Source: an uncultured Microbacteriaceae bacterium (lineage in GTDB: Bacteria; Actinomycetota; Actinomycetes; Actinomycetales; Microbacteriaceae). Taken from it: a stretch of DNA of 64,000 nucleotides. Every line of letters starts with the position of its first letter. Position 1 is the stretch's first letter. Under the pieces are notes generated by a model. That model ran no database searches and had not been told where the DNA came from. It worked only from the letters and a program-made list of their open reading frames with translations. Positions 24,582 through 32,584 of the stretch are shown here, one piece after another. The translations under genes and the position numbers were made by a program. The stretch covers positions 310,001 to 374,000 of the forward strand of contig CANKXX010000005.1 of the NCBI GenBank assembly GCA_947487835.1. The letters are read 5' to 3'.

Positions 24582-25721
24582 GTGCGAGTAGCGGTCATCA
24601 CCGAAAGCTTCCTTCCCACCGTCAACGGCGTCACCACGAGCGTCTGCCGCGTGCTCGACCACCTTCGGGCGTCGGGGCACCAGGCGCTGGTCGTCACCCC
24701 ATCGGCCGGGGCACCGGCCAAGTACCTCGGCTTCCCCGTGCACGAGGTGCCGGCGCTGGCCTACCGCCGGTTCCCGGTCGGCCTGCCGACCCCCGCCCTG
24801 CAGGGCATCCTCTCCGACTTCGCGCCGGACGTCGTGCACGCCGCGTCGCCCTTCCTGCTCGGCGCCCAGGGCATCGCCGCCGCGAAGCGGCTGGGCGTGC
24901 CGAGCGTCGCGGTCTACCAGACCGACGTCGCGCGCTACGCCGCACGGCACGGCCTCTCCGCGGCCACCGGACTCGCCTGGCGCATGGTCAAGCGGGCGCA
25001 CGAGAACGCCGACCTCACCCTCGTCCCCTCCACCGCGGCCATGCGCGACCTCGAGGCAGCCGGCGTGCAGCGCCTGCAGCGCTGGGGCCGCGGGGTGGAC
25101 ACCGCCCTGTTCACGCCCAACCGGCGCGACTCCCCCGGCGCCGTCCAGCTGCGGCGCGGACTCGCCCCCTTCGGCGAGGTCGTCGTCGGCTACGTCGGCC
25201 GCCTCGCCCCGGAGAAGCAGCTCGAGCGCCTCCGCGCGCTGCGGGGGCTCCGCAACGTGACGATCGCGGTCGTGGGTGACGGGGCGTCGCGGATGACCCT
25301 CGAGCGCGCCCTGCGCGGGATGCCCGTCGTGTGGCTCGGCCAGCGGTCGGGCACCGACCTCGCCGATGCGTACGCGGCGATCGACGTGTTCGTGCACACC
25401 GGCACGGAGGAGACCTTCGGGCAGACCCTGCAGGAGGCGCACGCGAGCGGCGTCCCCGTGGTCGCCCCGGCCGCGGGCGGCCCCCTCGACCTTGTGGCTC
25501 ACGGCGTCGACGGGCTGCTGTTCGACCCGGACGACGCGGACGCCCAGCTGCGGGCCAGCGTCGCCACCCTCGCGCACGACGCGGAGCTCCGCCGGCGGAT
25601 GGGCGAGGCCGGGCGGCGCAAGGTGCGCACCCGCACCTGGGACGTCGTCTGCGAGGAGCTCCTCGGCCACTACGGCACGGCCATCCGCGGTGCTCAGCGG
25701 GTGCCGTCGGCCCAGCTCTGA
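24582..25721 (+). CDS. GT4 glycosyltransferase, GDP-mannose-dependent (MgtA-like)
   Basis: A 379-residue GT-B glycosyltransferase. The acceptor half starts VAVITESFLPTVNGVTTSV, the classic opening of mannosyltransferases acting on diacylglycerol or phosphatidylinositol. The donor half has GYVGRLAPEKQLERL and the EX7E region ETFGQTLQEAHASGVPVVAP. The GTG start has a TAGCGT box 7 bases upstream. Its closest known functional class is mycobacterial MgtA and related alpha-mannosyltransferases of glycolipid or lipomannan synthesis. The divergent manC gene supports GDP-mannose as donor. The acceptor is uncertain. A strong terminator follows. Confidence 0.88.
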   Translation: MRVAVITESFLPTVNGVTTSVCRVLDHLRASGHQALVVTPSAGAPAKYLGFPVHEVPALAYRRFPVGLPTPALQGILSDFAPDVVHAASPFLLGAQGIAAAKRLGVPSVAVYQTDVARYAARHGLSAATGLAWRMVKRAHENADLTLVPSTAAMRDLEAAGVQRLQRWGRGVDTALFTPNRRDSPGAVQLRRGLAPFGEVVVGYVGRLAPEKQLERLRALRGLRNVTIAVVGDGASRMTLERALRGMPVVWLGQRSGTDLADAYAAIDVFVHTGTEETFGQTLQEAHASGVPVVAPAAGGPLDLVAHGVDGLLFDPDDADAQLRASVATLAHDAELRRRMGEAGRRKVRTRTWDVVCEELLGHYGTAIRGAQRVPSAQL

Positions 25722-25732
25722 GCCGGACCCGG

Positions 25733-25758
25733 AACGGGGGCGTCCCGCGCCCCCGTTT
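25733..25758 (+). terminator. rho-independent terminator after glycosyltransferase
   Basis: A 10-bp perfect stem AACGGGGGCG / CGCCCCCGTT with loop TCCCG, followed by a T run of three. It lies 12 bp after the stop codon. Confidence 0.75.
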
Positions 25759-25912
25759 CCCCTCCCGAGCCCCGGTTTCCTGGGCATTTCCCCCCAGAAG
25801 AGTTCCGGGGGTCTCGAACACCCGTCCCCTGAACGGCGCTCGCAGCAACGCGACGTAGACTGATTTCCGCACAGCGTGCGTGCGGTCGCCGACACCGGCG
25901 TCGCGGACGATC

Positions 25913-25920
25913 AGGAGGGT
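25913..25920 (+). promoter_or_regulatory. ribosome-binding site AGGAGGGT deciding the sdhC GTG start
   Basis: A full AGGAGG lies 6 bases before the GTG at 25927. The upstream in-frame codons are therefore leader. Confidence 0.75.
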
Positions 25921-25926
25921 GAGTTC

Positions 25927-26349
25927 GTGTCCATCAAGACGACAGGGACCCGTGCAGCACAGCCGCGACGCGTTCCTGGGGGAACTCTCTACCGCGGTCG
26001 CGAGGGCATGTGGTCCTGGGTACTGCACCGCATCACCGGCGTTGCCATCTACTTCTTCCTCCTCGTGCACCTGCTGGACACCGCCCTCATCCGTGTCAGC
26101 CCGGAGGCGTACAACGCCGTCATCGGCACGTACAAGAACCCGATCATGGGCATCGGTGAGCTCGGCCTGGTCGGCGCGATCCTCTTCCACGCCCTCAACG
26201 GCCTGCGGATCATCCTCATCGACTTCTGGCAGCTCGGCACGAAGTACCACCGCGCGATGTTCTACGTCGTGATCGGGGTCTGGCTCGTGCTGATGATCGG
26301 CTTCACGCCGCGGCACCTCATCAACGTCTTCAGCGAAGGGGCGGTGTAG
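25927..26349 (+). CDS. sdhC: succinate dehydrogenase cytochrome b556 subunit
   Basis: A 140-residue membrane anchor of complex II. Three hydrophobic helices are visible, starting with [24 protein letters not shown], which contains the conserved S-x-x-H-R-x-T-G motif and a candidate haem-ligand histidine. It binds haem b and quinone with SdhD and passes electrons from SdhB. It uses a GTG start with an ideal ribosome-binding site and heads the sdhCDAB operon, 2 bp before sdhD. Complete and of normal length. Confidence 0.95.
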   Translation: MSIKTTGTRAAQPRRVPGGTLYRGREGMWSWVLHRITGVAIYFFLLVHLLDTALIRVSPEAYNAVIGTYKNPIMGIGELGLVGAILFHALNGLRIILIDFWQLGTKYHRAMFYVVIGVWLVLMIGFTPRHLINVFSEGAV

Positions 26350-26351
26350 TC

Positions 26352-26801
26352 ATGTCTGTCACCATCGATTCTCCGCGCGCCCCCCGCGCTCCGCGTCGCA
26401 CCGGCGGCGTCAACTGGGAGAAGTGGGGCTGGCTGTACATGCGCGTCTCGGGCGCCCTGCTCGTCGTGCTGATCTTCGGCCACCTGATCGTGAACCTCGT
26501 GGTCGGCGAGGGCGTCAAGGCGATCGACTTCGCCTTCGTGGCCGGCAAGTACGCGAGCCCGTTCTGGATGATCTGGGACTTCGCCATGCTCTGGCTCGCC
26601 CTCATCCACGGCGCGAACGGCATGCGCACGCTCGTGAACGACTACGCGTCGAACCCCATGGTCAACAAGGTGCTGAAGTTCGCGCTGGCCGGGTCGACCG
26701 CGGTGCTCCTCCTGCTCGGCACGCTGGTCATCTTCACGTTCGACCCGTGCCCGGCCGGCGCAAGCGCCGACCTGCTTCCCTCGTTCTGCCCCGTGCCGTG
26801 A
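26352..26801 (+). CDS. sdhD: succinate dehydrogenase hydrophobic membrane anchor subunit
   Basis: A 149-residue second membrane anchor of complex II with three transmembrane helices: [36 protein letters not shown] and a last helix around residues 115-135. Histidines in IFGHL and LIHGAN are candidate haem or quinone ligands. It lies between sdhC and sdhA with tiny gaps, so cotranscribed. The C-terminus ([17 protein letters not shown]) extends past the last helix and has two cysteines of unknown role. Confidence 0.93.
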   Translation: MSVTIDSPRAPRAPRRTGGVNWEKWGWLYMRVSGALLVVLIFGHLIVNLVVGEGVKAIDFAFVAGKYASPFWMIWDFAMLWLALIHGANGMRTLVNDYASNPMVNKVLKFALAGSTAVLLLLGTLVIFTFDPCPAGASADLLPSFCPVP

Positions 26802-26824
26802 CGGCCGGAGCCAAGAAAGAAACA

Positions 26825-28624
26825 ATGCCAACGGAATCTGACAGCACCGTCGTCGACGGCGTCCACTACCACCAGTTCGACATCGTCATCGTGGGTGCAG
26901 GCGGTGCCGGCATGCGCGCGGCCATCGAGGCCGGGCCGAAGGCGAAGACCGCGGTCATCTCGAAGCTGTACCCGACCCGCTCCCACACGGGCGCGGCGCA
27001 GGGCGGCATGGCCGCGGCCCTCGCGAACGTCGAGGAGGACAGCTGGGAGTGGCACACCTTCGACACGGTGAAGGGCGGCGACTACCTCGTCGACCAGGAT
27101 GCGGCGGAGATCCTCGCGAAGGAGGCCATCGACGCGGTCATCGACCTCGAGAACATGGGCCTGCCCTTCAACCGCACGCCCGACGGCAAGATCGATCAGC
27201 GCCGCTTCGGCGGGCACACCGCCGAGCACGGCAAGACGCCCGTGCGCCGCGCCTGCTACGCCGCGGACCGCACCGGGCACATGATCCTGCAGACGTTGTA
27301 CCAGAACTGCGTCAAGTTCGGCATCAACTTCTTCAACGAGTTCTACGTGCTCGACCTCGTCATGACCGAGGTCGACGGGCAGAAGCGCCCCTCCGGCGTC
27401 GTGGCCTACGACCTCGCCTCCGGCGAGATCCACGTGTTCCAGGCGAAGGCCGTGGTCTTCGCGACCGGCGGCTTCGGCAAGATCTACAAGACGACGTCCA
27501 ACGCGCACACCCTCACCGGTGACGGCGTCGGCATCATCTGGCGCAAGGGCCTCCCGCTCGAGGACATGGAGTTCTTCCAGTTCCACCCGACGGGCCTCGC
27601 CGGGCTCGGCATCCTGCTGTCCGAAGCGGCCCGAGGCGAGGGCGCGATCCTCCGCAACAGCGAGGGCGAGCGCTTCATGGAGCGCTACGCCCCGACGATC
27701 AAGGACCTGGCGCCCCGCGACATCGTCGCGCGCTGCATGGCGACCGAGATCCGCGAGGGCCGCGGCGGCGGTCCCAACAAGGACTACGTCTACCTCGACA
27801 TCACGCACCTCGACCCCGCCGTGATCGACGCGAAGCTCCCGGACATCACGGAGTTCGCGCGCACCTACCTCGGCGTCGAGCCCTACACCGAGCCCGTGCC
27901 CGTGCTGCCGACGGCGCACTACGCCATGGGCGGCATCCCCACGAACGTGCGCGCCGAGGTGCTCGCCGACAACACCACGGTCGTCCCCGGCCTCTACGCC
28001 GCCGGCGAGTGCGCCTGCGTCTCCGTGCACGGGTCCAACCGGCTCGGCACGAACTCCCTGCTCGACATCAACGTGTTCGGCAAGCGCGCGGGCAACAACG
28101 CCGCGGAGTACGTGCAGACGGCGGACTGGGTGCCGCTGCCCCCGAACCCGGCCGGCTGGGTCATCGACATGGTGGAGAACGCCCGCGCCTCGAACGGCAC
28201 GGAGCGTCTCGCGGTGCTGCGCAAGGAGCTGCAGGACTCGATGGACCGCAACGCCCAGGTGTTCCGCACCGAGGAGACGCTGACCGAGGTCACCCACGTC
28301 ATCGCCGATCTGCGCGAGCGGTACAAGAACATCGGCGTGCAGGACAAGGGCAAGCGGTTCAACACCGACCTGCTCGAGGCCATCGAGCTCGGTTTCCTGC
28401 TCGACCTCGCGGAGGTCGTCGTGTACTCCGCGATGTCGCGCAAGGAGAGCCGCGGCGGGCACTTCCGCGAGGACTACCCGACGCGCGACGACGAGAACTA
28501 CCTCGTGCACACCATGGCCTACCTCTCCGGTGACGCGCACTCGTCGCTCGCCGGCGACCACATCCGGCTCGACACGAAGCCCGTGGTCATCACGAACTAC
28601 CAGCCGATGGAACGCAAGTACTAG
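26825..28624 (+). CDS. sdhA: succinate dehydrogenase flavoprotein subunit
   Basis: A 599-residue catalytic subunit that oxidises succinate to fumarate in the TCA cycle. It has the N-terminal FAD Rossmann motif [16 protein letters not shown], the covalent-flavin histidine in [12 protein letters not shown], the FHPTG and RGEGA substrate blocks, the [13 protein letters not shown] active-site region and [21 protein letters not shown] near the C-terminal FAD contact. Full length and highly conserved. Downstream sdhB follows after 28 bp with its own ribosome-binding site. Confidence 0.97.
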   Translation: MPTESDSTVVDGVHYHQFDIVIVGAGGAGMRAAIEAGPKAKTAVISKLYPTRSHTGAAQGGMAAALANVEEDSWEWHTFDTVKGGDYLVDQDAAEILAKEAIDAVIDLENMGLPFNRTPDGKIDQRRFGGHTAEHGKTPVRRACYAADRTGHMILQTLYQNCVKFGINFFNEFYVLDLVMTEVDGQKRPSGVVAYDLASGEIHVFQAKAVVFATGGFGKIYKTTSNAHTLTGDGVGIIWRKGLPLEDMEFFQFHPTGLAGLGILLSEAARGEGAILRNSEGERFMERYAPTIKDLAPRDIVARCMATEIREGRGGGPNKDYVYLDITHLDPAVIDAKLPDITEFARTYLGVEPYTEPVPVLPTAHYAMGGIPTNVRAEVLADNTTVVPGLYAAGECACVSVHGSNRLGTNSLLDINVFGKRAGNNAAEYVQTADWVPLPPNPAGWVIDMVENARASNGTERLAVLRKELQDSMDRNAQVFRTEETLTEVTHVIADLRERYKNIGVQDKGKRFNTDLLEAIELGFLLDLAEVVVYSAMSRKESRGGHFREDYPTRDDENYLVHTMAYLSGDAHSSLAGDHIRLDTKPVVITNYQPMERKY

Positions 28625-28652
28625 GCACACCGAAGAGCAAGAAGAGGCAACA

Positions 28653-29393
28653 GTGAGCATTGCAACGCCGAGCGCCGTGGAGACCTTCACCGTCACGCTC
28701 ATCATCCGCCGGTTCGACCCCGAGATCGACACCGAGCCGCGCTGGCAGGACTTCGACGTCGAGATGCTGCCCACGGACCGCGTCCTCGACGCCCTGCACA
28801 AGATCAAGTGGGAGCAGGACGGGTCCCTGACCTTCCGCCGGTCCTGCGCGCACGGCATCTGCGGGTCCGACGCGATGCGCATCAACGGGCGGAACCGCCT
28901 GGCCTGCAAGACGCTGATCAAGGACCTCGACATCACGCAGCCGATCTACGTCGAGGCGATCAAGGGCCTGCCGCTCGAGAAGGACCTCGTCGTGGACATG
29001 GAGCCGTTCTTCCAGTCCTACCGCGAGGTGCAGCCCTTCCTCATCGCGAACTCCAAGCCCAAGGAGGGCAAGGAGCGCGCGCAGAGCCCCGAGCAGCGCG
29101 CCCGCTACGACGACACCACGAAGTGCATCCTCTGCGCCGCGTGCACCTCGAGCTGCCCCGTGTTCTGGACCGACGGCCAGTACTTCGGGCCCGCCGCCAT
29201 CGTGAACGCGCACCGCTTCATCTTCGACTCCCGTGACGAGTCGAACGTGCGGCTCGACGTGCTCGCCGACCGCGAGGGCGTGTGGCGCTGCCGCACCACC
29301 TTCAACTGCTCCGAGGCCTGCCCCCGCGGCATCCAGGTGACGCAGGCGATCGCGGAGGTCAAGCAGGCCATCCTGCGCGGCCGCGGGGCGTAA
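28653..29393 (+). CDS. sdhB: succinate dehydrogenase iron-sulfur subunit
   Basis: A 246-residue electron-transfer subunit. The [2Fe-2S] ligands are in SCAHGICGSDAMRINGRN plus LACK, and the [4Fe-4S] and [3Fe-4S] ligands are in KCILCAACTSSCPVFW and CRTTFNCSEACPRGI. The GTG start has AAGAGG 6 bases upstream. It links SdhA flavin to the SdhCD haem/quinone site. It ends the sdhCDAB operon, and a long hairpin follows. Everything downstream up to about 46 kb looks accessory. Confidence 0.97.
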   Translation: MSIATPSAVETFTVTLIIRRFDPEIDTEPRWQDFDVEMLPTDRVLDALHKIKWEQDGSLTFRRSCAHGICGSDAMRINGRNRLACKTLIKDLDITQPIYVEAIKGLPLEKDLVVDMEPFFQSYREVQPFLIANSKPKEGKERAQSPEQRARYDDTTKCILCAACTSSCPVFWTDGQYFGPAAIVNAHRFIFDSRDESNVRLDVLADREGVWRCRTTFNCSEACPRGIQVTQAIAEVKQAILRGRGA

Positions 29394-29410
29394 CCGCTCC
29401 AGATCTTCCG

Positions 29411-29469
29411 CTGAGGTGCCCGACACGGCCCCGTTTCCACCGGGAACGGGACCGGGTCGGGCACCTCAG
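29411..29469. terminator. long bidirectional terminator hairpin after sdhB
   Basis: Perfect 14-bp arms (CTGAGGTGCCCGAC at 29411-29424, complement at 29456-29469) enclose a second hairpin of CCCGTTTCC / GGAACGGG type. It separates sdhB from a convergent gene and marks the left edge of the toxin/T7SS block. Confidence 0.8.
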
Positions 29470-29473
29470 GCGG

Positions 29474-29917
29474 TTAACCGCCGTTGTGGGCCCGGACGAT
29501 GTCGTCGATGCTCCCCGTCACGAAGGGGGCGAACGCGATCGCGTCGGAGCCCGCCGTGCGGGTGGCGGGGAGGACCGCGGTGCCGGACGCCCAGGTCATC
29601 CGAACGCCGTCCCGCTCGTCCGCCAGCGTGACGCCCGGGGCCAGGCCGGCCGGGCGGAGGGCGGGAAGACCGGCAGCGAACCGCAGGTCCGACGCCAGCC
29701 GGGCGGCGAGGAACCGCTCGGCGGTCGCGCGATCCGTGCCCCCGATCATCAGGACCGGTCGGCCGCCCCGGCTGCTGCGCTCGACGCGGAAGCCGTCACG
29801 GTCGGATCCCGCGATCGCGTAGCCGACCTCCAGGTCCGACAGCGCGAGCACCTGGTCGCCCGTGGGGCGCATCTCCTTGAGACCGGCGCGGGCGGCGAGC
29901 TCGGGAAGGGTCGGCAT
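29474..29917 (-). CDS. Imm61-like small protein (putative immunity/TNT-associated)
   Basis: A 147-residue soluble protein without signal or membrane segment. The order of features (AARAGL start, YAIAGSDRDGFRVERSSRGG strand pair, a helix TAERFLAARL, then LPALRPAGLAPGVTL and a closing GSIDDIV) recalls the Imm61 family of predicted immunity proteins. I recall the family rather than measured it. It is divergent from a TNT-like gene with 47 bp between ATGs, and both have a TA-N3-T box exactly 6 bases before ATG. The N-terminal half of that neighbour carries a similar DRGW/VDYGRG pattern. Function unproven: immunity protein for a TNT-type toxin is the working idea. Confidence 0.5.
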   Translation of the reverse strand: MPTLPELAARAGLKEMRPTGDQVLALSDLEVGYAIAGSDRDGFRVERSSRGGRPVLMIGGTDRATAERFLAARLASDLRFAAGLPALRPAGLAPGVTLADERDGVRMTWASGTAVLPATRTAGSDAIAFAPFVTGSIDDIVRAHNGG

Positions 29918-29923
29918 GCCCCC

Positions 29924-29958
29924 AGTCTAGGAAGTCGGCCCGTGGCGACCGGTAGCGT
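29924..29958. promoter_or_regulatory. divergent leaderless promoters of the Imm61-like/TNT-like pair
   Basis: TAGACT (29924-29929, minus) and TAGCGT (29953-29958, plus) each end exactly 6 bases before their ATG. The -35 regions must overlap the opposite -10, so expression of the two genes is likely mutually exclusive or jointly controlled. Confidence 0.6.
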
Positions 29959-29964
29959 TGACAC

Positions 29965-30603
29965 ATGCTTCCTGGTCTCCGCGCCGAGCTCGACGCCCTC
30001 GGCTTCTCCCAGCACGCCGTCGTCCTGCCCGGGGCGGACGAGGGGGCCGTCGCGCCGCTCGAGGGAGCGCTGCGACTGCGGCCGACGGACCGGGGCTGGC
30101 TCCTGGAGACGGTGGACTACGGCCGCGGGTACGTCCTCGGCACTGCGGCCGGTGAGGACGAGGCGCGTGCGCTGCTCGTGTCCTACGTGAGCCGGCCGCT
30201 CCCCCCGGTGCGGGAGGTCGCCCCCGACGAGCTGGACGGGTACGCCGCCGCCGTCTCCCTGCACTACTTCGACCTGCGCGACCAGGTGCGCGAGGCGGGC
30301 ACCCTCGTCATCGACCTGCCGCCGCAGCTGCCCCTCGACCGCATCGGCGCCCTCGACGGCGTGCAGCTGTATCCGATCGACACGCCCGTCGAGCTGCGAT
30401 CCCTTCCCCCGCACGCGCTGCGGCCGGAGAGCGGCGTGCACCGCTTCCTCACGACGCGACCCGTCCGCGTGCAGGCGGAGCTGACCCCGCCCTGGTTCGG
30501 CCGCCCGGGCGGCGGCCTGCGCTTCACCCTGGAGGCGCCCGGAACCGGCATCCGCGACCTCGTCGTCACGGGGGCACTCGACCGCATCCAGGTCGCCGGC
30601 TAG
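29965..30603 (+). CDS. protein with degenerate C-terminal TNT-like (NAD+ glycohydrolase fold) domain
   Basis: A 212-residue soluble protein in two parts. Residues 30-90 have a DRGWLLETVDYGRGYVL pattern and helix like the Imm61-like product of the divergent gene. Residues 123-212 follow the TNT core of mycobacterial CpnT: LDRIGALDGVQLYP, DTPVELRSLPP, then PPWFGRPGGGLRFTL and DLVVTGALDRI. In the canonical motif (FGQPGGG, intact in the large toxin at 32585) the glutamine is needed for NAD+ cleavage as I recall; here it is arginine. The N-terminal piece of a full TNT domain (YPxNDG) is also absent. It may be an inactive decoy, regulator or immunity protein rather than a toxin. No secretion signal seen. 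Confidence 0.6.
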   Translation: MLPGLRAELDALGFSQHAVVLPGADEGAVAPLEGALRLRPTDRGWLLETVDYGRGYVLGTAAGEDEARALLVSYVSRPLPPVREVAPDELDGYAAAVSLHYFDLRDQVREAGTLVIDLPPQLPLDRIGALDGVQLYPIDTPVELRSLPPHALRPESGVHRFLTTRPVRVQAELTPPWFGRPGGGLRFTLEAPGTGIRDLVVTGALDRIQVAG

Positions 30604-30611
30604 GCGACGGC

Positions 30612-31613
30612 ATGCGCGTCCTGGTCCTCGGCGGCACGGCCTGGCTGGGCGGGCGCGCGGCGGCCGCGGCGCTGGCGGCGGGGCACCGGGTCACCTGCCT
30701 CGCCCGGGGCTCGGCTCCCGTGCCGGACGGCGCCGTGCTCGTGCGCGCCGACCGCGACGAACCCGGCGCGTACGACGCCGTGACGGGCGAGCGGTGGGAC
30801 CTCGTCCTCGACGTGTCGCGCCAGCCGGGTCAGGTGCGCCGCGCCGTCGAGGCCCTCGAGCCGGTCGCCAGCCACCTGGTGTTCGTGTCGTCGGGCAACG
30901 CCTACTCGGATCAGTCGACCCCCGGTCAGGACGAGAGCGCACCGCTCCCGCCCGCCCTCGAGAGCGACGTGATGGAGAGCATGGAGACGTACGGGCGGGC
31001 GAAGGTGGCGTGCGAGCAGCACGTGCTCCGGGTCTTCGGCCCGGAACGCTCGCTGATCGCAAGGGTCGGCCTGATCGGCGGCCCGGGTGACACCTTCGAC
31101 CGCACCGGATACTGGCCGCTCCGCTTCCGCTCCCCCGCCGCGCGAGACGGCAGGGTGCTCGTGCCGGACGCGCCGGACCTGCCGACCCAGGTCCTCGACG
31201 TCCGCGATCTCGCCGACTGGCTGATCCGGGCGGGCACCGCCGGCGTGGCCGGCACCGTCAACGCCGGCGGGGACACGATTCCCCTGGGTAGCCACCTCGA
31301 GGTGGCGCGCGGCGTCGCGGGCCACACCGGGCGGCTGGTCCCCGCGGACCTCGACTGGCTGCTCGAGCACGGGGTCGAGCCCTGGGCGGGCGAACGCTCC
31401 CTCCCCCTGTGGCTGCCGGCGGGCTGGACGGGGCTCAACGCGCGGGACAGCAGCCGCGCGCGCCAGGCGGGGCTGGTCTGCCGCCCGCTCGGGGACACCC
31501 TCGCGGACACGCTCGCCTGGGAGCTCGGGCGGGACCGCTCCGTCCCCCGGCGGGCGGGCCTCCCCGACGACGTCGAGCGCGAGCTCCTGGCCGCGCTGGC
31601 CGCCGCGTCCTGA
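30612..31613 (+). CDS. NAD(P)-dependent epimerase/reductase (extended SDR)
   Basis: A 333-residue Rossmann protein with an N-terminal GGTAWLGGRAAAAAL nucleotide loop, a VFVSSGNAYSD strand and a YGRAK (YxxxK) catalytic pair. The C-terminal half (STPGQDESAPLPP, VPDAPDLPTQVLDVRDLADW) is like NAD-dependent epimerase/dehydratases and isoflavone-reductase-like proteins of unknown substrate found in actinobacteria. It starts 8 bp after the TNT-like gene stop, so it may be cotranscribed with it. It converges on the immunity gene at 31637. No link to secretion can be shown. Confidence 0.8.
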   Translation: MRVLVLGGTAWLGGRAAAAALAAGHRVTCLARGSAPVPDGAVLVRADRDEPGAYDAVTGERWDLVLDVSRQPGQVRRAVEALEPVASHLVFVSSGNAYSDQSTPGQDESAPLPPALESDVMESMETYGRAKVACEQHVLRVFGPERSLIARVGLIGGPGDTFDRTGYWPLRFRSPAARDGRVLVPDAPDLPTQVLDVRDLADWLIRAGTAGVAGTVNAGGDTIPLGSHLEVARGVAGHTGRLVPADLDWLLEHGVEPWAGERSLPLWLPAGWTGLNARDSSRARQAGLVCRPLGDTLADTLAWELGRDRSVPRRAGLPDDVERELLAALAAAS

Positions 31614-31636
31614 CGCAGGCGCGGGAGCGTTGCGTC

Positions 31637-32530
31637 CTACCGGGCGCCGATGGCCCTGAGGCGGGAGACGACGTCCGCCTGCACCAGCCGGTCGATCGCC
31701 GCCACGACCTCGTCCCGCATCCGCTTCGGGTCGGCGCTCACCTCGGCGCCGATGCCCGCGGCACGCAGCGAGGCGTAGAGGCGGGACACGCGACCGTCCG
31801 TGCCCTCGGGCAGGATCAGGTCGACGGCGTCGCCGTAGACGTCCTCGATGAGGGCCTCCTCCGACCGGTTCCCGTCCTGCGAGTACGGGCTCTGGAGCAG
31901 CTCCGGGTAGTCCCCGGCCCGGAACCGGCGCTTCGCCGCATCCGCGATCACGACGAGCACGTCGGCCCAGCCGTCGGCGCCGGAGAGTGCGGCGTGGCTC
32001 GCCGGCAGCGTGACGGGGGCGTCCAGCGCGCGGCTCAGCACGTCCTGGTCCACCTGCAACGCCGCGCCGGGCTTCAGCTGAGCGACGAACGCGGGCAGGT
32101 TCTCGGGGCTCCTCGGGTACTTCTCGAACTCGTCGAGCCAGTCCTGATCCGCCGGCGACGACTCGAAACCGGGGTCCTCGAAGGGGTCGAGCCCGTCGAC
32201 GTCCCAGTAGACCCGGCGGTCGTAGTTGAAGGAGAACGTGAATCGCCCCCGCGCGGTCAGCGTCATGGTCATCGAGATCCACGCGCCGGTACCGGGAACG
32301 GCCATGGCGTCTTTCAGGGCCATGAGCGTGTGGTGGTCGATCGCCCGCTGTCCCGGGTCCGGGTACCCCTCCGCGCCCTCCGCGTTCCGCGTGATCACCC
32401 ACCCGGCCGACATGCCGTTGACGCCCGACCAGAACAACTCCGCCGTGCTCCAGTCGAGAGACCGCAGGCCTCCGAAGACCCGCTGCGCGATCGTCGTCTG
32501 CAGCTCGGTCTGCTCCGCGAGGGATGCCAC
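31637..32530 (-). CDS. YezG-like immunity protein with extra C-terminal domain
   Basis: A 297-residue soluble protein encoded 54 bp after the two-warhead toxin. Residues 1-150 show the YezG/DUF600 pattern: ELFWSGVNGMSAGW, a helix TLMALKDAM, then WISMTMTLTARGRFTFSFNY and aromatic WLDEFEKYPRS. YezG of Bacillus subtilis neutralises the nuclease toxin YeeF, so this half fits the nuclease warhead encoded next door. Residues 155-297 are a separate, mostly helical part (VLVVIADAAKRRFRAGDYPE...) that I do not recognise and which could cover the TNT warhead. GTG start with AAGGAG at 6-base spacing. Confidence 0.65.
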   Translation of the reverse strand: MASLAEQTELQTTIAQRVFGGLRSLDWSTAELFWSGVNGMSAGWVITRNAEGAEGYPDPGQRAIDHHTLMALKDAMAVPGTGAWISMTMTLTARGRFTFSFNYDRRVYWDVDGLDPFEDPGFESSPADQDWLDEFEKYPRSPENLPAFVAQLKPGAALQVDQDVLSRALDAPVTLPASHAALSGADGWADVLVVIADAAKRRFRAGDYPELLQSPYSQDGNRSEEALIEDVYGDAVDLILPEGTDGRVSRLYASLRAAGIGAEVSADPKRMRDEVVAAIDRLVQADVVSRLRAIGAR

Positions 32531-32584
32531 TCGATGCTCCTTGTCGTCGACCGGCGCGGCGCGATGGTCCGCTCCCGGCAGGGG

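Noticed and set aside
30612-31613. SDR reductase as a third toxin or immunity gene
   Set aside because: It has an intact Rossmann loop and YxxxK pair and looks like an ordinary reductase. Only its position suggests a link.
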